A stretch of DNA of 64,000 bases from Azadirachta indica (Eukaryota > Streptophyta > Magnoliopsida > Sapindales > Meliaceae). Location of the stretch: assembly GCA_022749755.1 (NCBI GenBank), contig CM040445.1, positions 11,243,182 through 11,307,181 of the forward strand, given 5' to 3'. This document shows positions 57,650-64,000 of the stretch, piece after piece. Positions within the stretch are counted from its first letter, which is position 1. Each line of letters starts with the position of its first letter. The position numbers were made by a program, and so were the translations under genes. The notes beneath the pieces are model-generated. The model was given only the letters and a program-made list of their open reading frames with translations. It did not search any database and was not told the origin of the DNA.

Positions 57650-59232
57650 ATTTTGTTTTGTTTTGATTCATGTCATTTTGAATTCAAGCAAACAACTTTA
57701 AGGCTTGGTATGGAATTGGCATTCCATTGCACTTTAAAATAAAATTTAAGTACAAGTGGCTGGGAACACCAATTTTTAATGAGATCCATTTATTTTGCTA
57801 TTAAGATTTGACATCTAGAGCTTCATCTTATAGTAGGTGTGACTTTATAACCATAACACCTGAATACTAAATTAAACCTAAATTGTATAAGTTTTACCTT
57901 AAATAGTTCTTATTTTTCATGGAAAAGCTTTCCCTTTGGATGCATATATACAACATTTGACACATATATTGCTATAATACATTTAATATAGGGATATTTT
58001 TTGGGAAACACTAGATACCCTGAGTATATAGGTTGTACTAGATGCCCTTGACAATTTTTAATTGAGAGAATCATTCTACTCTACCAAAACAAGCAATTGA
58101 CATTGTTCATCAAATTTTTAAAATAATGAACCGATTTAAGTGGAAGTTCCCTTCAGTATCAACAGTGTGTTTAATATTTCTTGTTTATGTTGATAGTTCC
58201 ATTCGACATAGGTTCCCTTCAATAGTCCATGAAGATAGTCCTTGATAAGAATACTGGGGGTCCCATTATTCTTTTCTAAATAAAGATGACATTTCGTTTT
58301 GTCTCATACTGAAAGCCAGCATTTTCAATTATAATTTTGATTTTAAGGCATGTAATTAACTATACAAAATAGCAATTAATGCGGAACCATCAAAATTTCT
58401 GATCCTAGAATTCAATTCAGAGAGCTTCCAAATTTGTGTACAATCTTGTAATTAAAATTTAAGTGAATTTAATATTTTTATGTATTAGGAGAATATAGTC
58501 ACCTATATGTTTTCGCATGCTTCAAGTTCATATATATACTCTATTCTTTCTGATAACCTTTGACTGGATAAAATATGTACCTGTCAATATCTTTCAAAAA
58601 ACAAATGCTTAAACTTCGATGTTTACTTTTAAAAGTCTTGGTTCTGTTTGCCAAAATTAATATTAAAGATTAATGATGTAGCATGAGGTTATGGCATAAA
58701 AGTCTTAGTCAATTAAAAATAAAAGTTTGTAAATGACGACAAAAATGCAATGAATTTCTGGTTCTTCACATTTAGCATAAAGAAATAATATATTACGGGA
58801 TGAGTTGGGCAAATAGCTTGAGCGTTAGGCTACATAATTAACAAACAAAAAACATATGTATCAAACCAAGATACAACCTCCATTGTTTAATATAATATAT
58901 TATGCCCTCATTTCCAATCATTTAATAGTTTGAGATGACATTCCTCGCAAAGAAATATGAGTTTTTTCATTCTACTTTTGACTTCGAAATGTGTAATTAA
59001 CTATCAGAGGCATTGTAATTGCTTCTTACATTATGCTTGTAATTTAGCCGAAAGAAAGAAGTTAAAGGACAATATTTTTTTTATTTATTTTCAACTACGA
59101 TAGTATCATCGACCTATTCTGAGTCTATGCACGCTTCAAGTTCATACAATACCGGTTGCTGGGGTAGTCAAGCAAGATTCTGTCTCCGATTATCTGAATA
59201 GAATCATTTCCAAACAGCTCAAACCTGCGGCG
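57650..59232. other. Upstream region of second XLG, with an extra leader relic
   Basis: 58690-59232 is homologous to 49743-50297 upstream of the first XLG (shared GCAATGAATTT.TGGTTCTT, TAGCATAAAGAAA and CACCTATTCTGAGT-like blocks). 58330-58560 contains a third, truncated copy of the leader (GTAATTAACTAT, then GCATGCTTCAAGTTCATA). No gene otherwise. Confidence 0.6.
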
Positions 59233-61758
59233 ATGGAGACTGAAATGAAATCTGAAACGAATGTTTCGGCGGCCTCCGTTATCCGCAGAGCTGCCCATAG
59301 CGTCAACAGCGTCCTGTCTGGTGAGTTCAGTAATTCAGCCGCGTCAGAATTTTCAATTTATCTATCCTGCGAATTATTTTCGAACGGTTTTGATTTGAAT
59401 TCTAGTAGTTTTGGGAGATCAAGAGAGAGTTCGGCGAGATTTAAAGAATATATCTGTGGGATGGAAAGTTTGGACATTACTGATGAGTTAAATAAACCTG
59501 ATTGGGAGTCAAATCAGTCTTATTTGAGTTTGGATTTTCCGTCTTCACGTGGTTGGTCTCCTGAAACTGGAGATTTTAGTAATAAAAATAATAGCGAAGA
59601 CGATGGCCAACAATTTAATGGTGATGTCAGCAGAGTGCCGGTTTTTGGGTTTCCAGATACTGCATCTGAAGATGAGGATGGTTTTCCTGTAGGGTTCAGT
59701 CAAAAGAAATCTAAGGCAACGCAACGAGGTAAGAAAGACCCTGAAACAAGAAGGAAGAGAGGGAACAAAGGGTCGTGTTATAGGTGTCTTAAGGGGAACC
59801 GGTTCACCGAGAAAGAGGTTTGTATTGTTTGTGATGCGAAGTATTGCAGTAATTGTGTGCTTAGAGCTATGGGTTCAATGTTCGAAGGAAGGAAGTGCGT
59901 TTCATGCGTTGGGTATCCTATAGATGAGGCTAAACGGGGGAGTTTGGGGACATGTTCTAGAATGCTGAAACGGATGCTTGATCCGTCGAAGGTGAAGCAG
60001 ATAATGAACGCTGAGAAGTTGTGTATGGTGAATCAATTGCCAGCAGAATATGTTTGCGTGAATGGGAAACCTCTTTGTCGTCGTGAGTTGTTTATATTGC
60101 AGACATGTCCTAACCCACCAAAAAAGCTAATGCGGGGAAATTATTGGTATGATAAAGCATCTGGTTTTTGGGGAAAGAAAGGACAGAAGCCTTCGGAGAT
60201 CATTAGTCCCGATCTGAATATTGGGGGTCCAATCAAGCCAAATGCTAGCAAAGGAAACACAAAACTTTTCATCAATGGTCCAGCGATCACTAATGCAGAG
60301 TTATATATGTTGCAGTCGGCAGGTGTTCAATGTTCTGGCAATGAACGCTTTTGGGTAAATGCGGATGGGTCGTACGTAGAAGAGGGACAGAAGTTTACTA
60401 AAGAATATATTTGGGGCAAAGGAGGAATGAAGCTGGTTCGTGCACTCTTATCGCTCCCCGTTCCTCCCAAATCTTCAAATACCAGCACTGAAGTAGTGAG
60501 CAGTCAGATTGGCAGGTCCGTTGCAGACAATATTGATGCTCGGAGAACACTTCAAAAATTGCTTTTAATTGGACGCAGCGGATCTGGGACGAGTACTATA
60601 TTTAAGCAGGCCAAGATTCTTTATAAAGACCTACCATTCTCAAAGGATGAGCGTGAGAATATTAAGTGGAAGGTTCAGAGTAATGTGTATCGCTATCTTG
60701 GTATACTCCTTCAAGGTCGTGCACGTTTTGAGGAGGAAAGTTTGGGTGAAAGTGGGAAGAAACTCGGACCCATCAATGGTGCTGATGGTAAAACTATATA
60801 CACAATCAACCCAAGGCTTAAAGCTTTTTCTGATTGGCTCCTGAAGATTATGGTGTCTGGCAAATTGGAAGACTATTTTCCGGCTGCTGCTCGTGAATAT
60901 GCACACTTTGTAAAGGAACTGTGGGAGGATGCTGCCATGCAGGCTACTTACAGTCGCAGGGGCGAACTGGAAATGCTTCCTAGTGTTGCCAGTTATTTCT
61001 TAGAGCGGGTTGTTGATATAACGAGAACAGAATATGAGCCTTCACATTTGGATATTCTTTATGCTGAGGGGATTGCTTCATCTAATGGGCTTGCGTCTGT
61101 GAACTTCTTATTTCCCCATTCGGCTTCTGATGATGATGATGTTGAAATTGGTGATCAGCAGGAGCCTTTGCTCGAGTACCAACTAATTAGAGCGCCTGCG
61201 AGAGGTCTTGGGGAAACCTGCAAGTGGATGGAGATGTTTGAAGACGTTGGAATGGTTATTTTCTGTGTTGCCTTGAGTGACTACGATCAGTTTGATCTTG
61301 ACGGGAATGGGTCTCTCACTAACAAGATAATTCTGAGCAGTAAATTAATTGAAAGCATTGTTACTCATCCAACCTTCGCTGAGATGGAATTCCTTTTGAT
61401 ACTAAACAAATTTGATTTGTTTGAGGAAAAAATAGGACGGGTACCATTGAATCAGTGCGATTGGTTTGATGATTTCAATCCAGAAATCGGTCGTCTTTTC
61501 ACAGGCAGCAAAAACAGAAATATCCTCTCTTTTGGTCAGCTGGCTTTCCACTACGTTGCTGTCAAGTTCAAGAGGCTTTATTCATCTCTTACTGGGAGGA
61601 AATTATACGTTTCTCTGGTGACGGGAATGGAGCCTAATAGTGTTGATGCCGCTCTTAGATATGCAAGGGAGATTCTGAAGTGGGATGAAGAGAAAACGGA
61701 CTTTAGCCTAAGCGATTGCTCCTTTTACAGTTCTGAAGGAAGCTCTTTCTCTGATTGA
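59233..61758 (+). CDS. Extra-large guanine nucleotide-binding protein (XLG1/3-like), intact
   Basis: Single-exon 841-aa gene. The N-terminal Ser-rich acidic region is followed by a basic, NLS-like stretch (GKKDPETRRKRGNK). A Cys-rich module with paired cysteines at 182/185, 197/200, 205/208 and 222/225 is typical of XLGs. The C-terminal G-alpha-like half has a modified P-loop GRSGSGTSTIFKQ (447-459), FCVALSDYDQF, NKFD (725-728) and a KWDEEKTDF..SSFSD tail. It lacks the canonical DxxGGQ of G3, as XLGs do, so GTP hydrolysis is expected to be weak. XLGs pair with G-beta-gamma and act in immune-receptor signalling, root growth and hormone responses. The frameshifted paralogue lies 6.4 kb upstream. 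Arabidopsis XLG genes are multi-exon as I recall, so the lack of introns is notable. Confidence 0.94.
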   Translation: METEMKSETNVSAASVIRRAAHSVNSVLSGEFSNSAASEFSIYLSCELFSNGFDLNSSSFGRSRESSARFKEYICGMESLDITDELNKPDWESNQSYLSLDFPSSRGWSPETGDFSNKNNSEDDGQQFNGDVSRVPVFGFPDTASEDEDGFPVGFSQKKSKATQRGKKDPETRRKRGNKGSCYRCLKGNRFTEKEVCIVCDAKYCSNCVLRAMGSMFEGRKCVSCVGYPIDEAKRGSLGTCSRMLKRMLDPSKVKQIMNAEKLCMVNQLPAEYVCVNGKPLCRRELFILQTCPNPPKKLMRGNYWYDKASGFWGKKGQKPSEIISPDLNIGGPIKPNASKGNTKLFINGPAITNAELYMLQSAGVQCSGNERFWVNADGSYVEEGQKFTKEYIWGKGGMKLVRALLSLPVPPKSSNTSTEVVSSQIGRSVADNIDARRTLQKLLLIGRSGSGTSTIFKQAKILYKDLPFSKDERENIKWKVQSNVYRYLGILLQGRARFEEESLGESGKKLGPINGADGKTIYTINPRLKAFSDWLLKIMVSGKLEDYFPAAAREYAHFVKELWEDAAMQATYSRRGELEMLPSVASYFLERVVDITRTEYEPSHLDILYAEGIASSNGLASVNFLFPHSASDDDDVEIGDQQEPLLEYQLIRAPARGLGETCKWMEMFEDVGMVIFCVALSDYDQFDLDGNGSLTNKIILSSKLIESIVTHPTFAEMEFLLILNKFDLFEEKIGRVPLNQCDWFDDFNPEIGRLFTGSKNRNILSFGQLAFHYVAVKFKRLYSSLTGRKLYVSLVTGMEPNSVDAALRYAREILKWDEEKTDFSLSDCSFYSSEGSSFSD

Positions 61759-62350
61759 TGTTTGATGCAGGACAAATAGTTATGTCTTTTGTTAAGCTGC
61801 CTTTTGATCACCGAAAATTGCCTTTTTGATTGTGTCCTTCATGAGATAGTTATTTTCGAGTTGTTTGGATTAAGCGATAATATCTAGTCAATTGCACCAA
61901 AAAATTAATTGAATGGATCTAGCATTCGACAAAGAAATTTTATCTCATCTCTGATTTTCACCTGCATCAATATTTGTCCCCTTCATTGGCGCGTAGCTGT
62001 AAGATTACTAAGACCAGTTTAACATTGCTCTATATTATTACATTGTTACCATATTGTATATACAGATATAGTCCTTTCTTACAAATATTTGTATCTTTTA
62101 AGATGTAAATTTGATACAATTTAACCAGCGCCAGATTTTGCTGTAATTCGGCGCTAATATAGATCATATTAAATTCGTATTTTAGACAAATGAATGTTGA
62201 CACCTGAGAATTATTAAGATATATAAATTTTATAAACTTTCTGCTATATATTATCATCAAATCATCTTTATCTTCTCGTAGATTTCATTAAGAAGGTTAA
62301 AGGAGTGATCTTATTAATTAATGAAACACATAAAATAAACAAAATCCAAC
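61759..62350. other. 3' flank of second XLG
   Basis: The first 265 bp resemble the 3' flank of the first XLG (GATTGATGTTTGATGCAGGAC, later GCTGTAAGATT..AGACCAGTTTA), so the duplicated block extends to about 62024. The rest is AT-rich, with no gene. Confidence 0.6.
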
Positions 62351-62476
62351 CTAATCGTACGTCTCCCAGTCATAAATAAAAGTAGATTCTTCCAAATGAA
62401 GAAACTCATTCCAAATAAAAGCAACAAAGAATCCAACATCCTCCTTAAATGTCTCCGGAGAACCAAGAGAGAGGCT
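62351..62476 (-). pseudogene. Possible C-terminal coding relic, unrecognised
   Basis: On the minus strand a short frame between two stops reads SLSLGSPETFKEDVGFFVAF and ends FIYDWETYD at a TAG. It is preceded across a TGA by YALHGFDNV in the same frame, which suggests an old coding tail with a nonsense change. I do not recognise the family. Confidence 0.25.
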
Positions 62477-62863
62477 TCAAACATTGTCAAATCCATGTAA
62501 CGCATATGCAGTTCTTAACTAACTGTTAATCACAATAAATTATATTGTAAGTACAAATTTGAATCAGTAAATAAATAAATTACTTGAAAGCATATACTAT
62601 ACATGTGTGCATCATAAATATTTTTACCATACATAAGGGGTGGACGAAGAAATTAAAATTGTAATTGGAGTTTCAGTTTAGAACTATTGTTCCCTTCCAC
62701 ATGAATTTGAAGCTTTAATAAAGGACTTTTCCAAGGTAAGGAAGGGATACTAATTGACTAGATAGAGTACTTTGGCTTCCGCTTTCTCACTTCTATGATT
62801 CTCAGGGGTAACCTTGCTGTCGCTTGGATTTCCAGAATTGTTCAAGGTTTCATTGTTTCCAAT

Positions 62864-63026
62864 CAGCCTTTGTAAGTTGACATCTTTTCAAGATCTCAAT
62901 TTTTCAGAGATGGCCTGACAGAACTTAGAAATTTTAAGTTGCATATCCTCAGCAGATCTTGAGAGAAATAATTTTCAGAGAATATTACAAGATAGCATCA
63001 TAAACCTTGCGCACATGAATTGGTAA
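62864..63026 (+). pseudogene. LRR relic of a TNL
   Basis: Matches the TNL LRR exon around 46250-46325 (CAGCCT.TGTAAGTTGA, CAGAGAT.GCCTGA..GAACTT) and then, after a gap, 46568-46615 (AATAATTTT.AGAGA, AGCATCATAAACCTT). Too short and broken to encode anything. Confidence 0.7.
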
Positions 63027-63083
63027 TTAGTTTAAGATTCTACTTATAAATTGTTTCTATTTTATTTTACATGGAATACTAAA

Positions 63084-63178
63084 ATATAAATTGCATCAGC
63101 TGAAACCAAATAACCTGATCAAACTTTATGGCATAGCTCGAAATTATCTAAGGCAATGAGTTATTGGAAACAAAGCAT
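63084..63178 (+). repeat. 95-bp block-boundary repeat, right copy
   Basis: Direct copy of 48781-48875. In the left copy a TTTGCAACTA..GGTTAATT motif follows within 20 bp; here the same motif is about 715 bp away, at 63893, implying an insertion in between. Confidence 0.85.
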
Positions 63179-63885
63179 TGCAGAAAACCAGTCTCAAAAA
63201 CAATGTCCTAATACTGTTTGACTGAATCAAGATTGCAATCTGATAAAAAACTGTCAGGTCTAAGTAAATAATAAACACAGAACATAAAAATAATAAATAA
63301 AATCCGAGCAAACAAAAATTTACATAATTCAACAAAATTGTTTACATTCACGGACCAAATGGATATAAGGTCTTTACCTTAGAGGTAGAAGATGAAATTT
63401 TTGCAAAATGATTATCTCCTCTTAAATCATCTCCCTTCTACTTCTTCTCACTCAATTTTTCACAATACAGGGTATTTATAATGCTCTTGAAAACCGTAAA
63501 AAAATCCTAATTCAATAAGGTTTAGTTATTTCTAAGTTCTCGCATCCTCAGATTATTAGTCACTCATCCTTCCCAAGTCAAAATAACAAATCCACCTAAA
63601 AGTTTTAAGTTCTTAAGTTCTCAAAGTGTTAAGTGCTTGTGTTCTTAGATATCATATCTGATCCTCCTTAGGTCAGGATGTCAACTCCACCTTAACTCTT
63701 GGGGTTCATAAGTTCTCTGCTTTTCAAGTTCTTAGATGCTATATTTAATCCTTTTCAAGTCAAAATAACAACTCTACCCCGGAACTCTTTGTGTTCTTGA
63801 GTTACCAAGTTTTCAAATTATCAGATTATCAAAATTTCAAGAATTTGAAGCATCTATTCTTCATATAAAGTCTTAATAGAGGTTT
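63179..63885. mobile_element. ~0.7-kb insertion with internal tandem repeats, LTR-like
   Basis: Absent from the equivalent place after 48875. It contains three imperfect repeats with the phrases GTTCT..AT and AAGTCA.AATAACAA.TC.ACC (about 63537-63598, 63640-63696 and 63729-63779). AGCAT occurs at 63174-63178 and 63849-63853, a possible 5-bp target duplication, but the ends do not show clear TG...CA, so a solo LTR is only a suggestion. Confidence 0.45.
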
Positions 63886-64000
63886 GTAGGCTAAATTTGC
63901 AACTATAAGCTAATTCTAGAGTGATTAATTTCTCCTTCTTTTACTTTTTTTTTTTTTTTCTATTGAGTAACTATTAATTTTAAAGGAGTAAAGGGTGTTT

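Overview
This is a plant nuclear window. Evidence: GT-AG introns, AT-rich spacers with MITE-type elements, and four plant gene families (CXE carboxylesterases, an eIF2D homologue, a DRP2-type dynamin with a PH domain, extra-large G proteins). The TIR-NB-LRR gene excludes a typical grass; I infer a woody eudicot such as Citrus, but the species is not shown directly.

Layout. 1-19.3 kb: a tandem cluster of intronless carboxylesterases (CXE18-like). It holds a 3' partial copy on + (1-412), a degraded copy on + (about 4.7-5.2 kb), intact copies on - (5.55-6.55, 9.34-10.36, 12.53-13.55 and 18.2-19.2 kb) and a pseudogene on - (about 15.0-15.95 kb). The spacers carry several transposon relics: a 941-bp foldback Mutator-like MITE with a perfect 9-bp target duplication, a 666-bp hAT-like MITE, another inverted-repeat element and a shredded Ty1/copia fragment. 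21.1-25.9 kb: an eight-exon eIF2D gene on - whose exons sum to a clean 610-codon reading frame and which needs one GC-AG intron. 29.6-40.3 kb: a 22-exon DRP2 dynamin gene on + (920 aa).

42-63.2 kb: a resistance-gene/XLG neighbourhood. A TIR-NB-LRR gene (42.2-47.6 kb) is followed by an XLG gene (50.3-52.8 kb), then by TIR-NB-LRR debris (56.0-57.6 kb), a second, intact XLG gene (59.2-61.8 kb) and a further LRR scrap (62.9-63.0 kb). Shared flanking sequence shows this arose by block duplication of a TNL+XLG unit. One TNL and one XLG then decayed: the first XLG carries a 1-bp frameshift, and the first TNL is frameshifted in its LRR. Both XLG copies lack introns.

Functionally the window combines secondary-metabolite or hormone-ester hydrolysis (CXE), translation initiation/recycling (eIF2D), clathrin-coated vesicle scission (DRP2) and immune perception and signalling (TNL, XLG). 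No bacterial-type operons, CRISPR arrays, rRNA or tRNA genes were recognised. I found no demonstrably new gene family. The most unusual features are the TNL-XLG block duplication with complementary decay and the intronless XLG pair.
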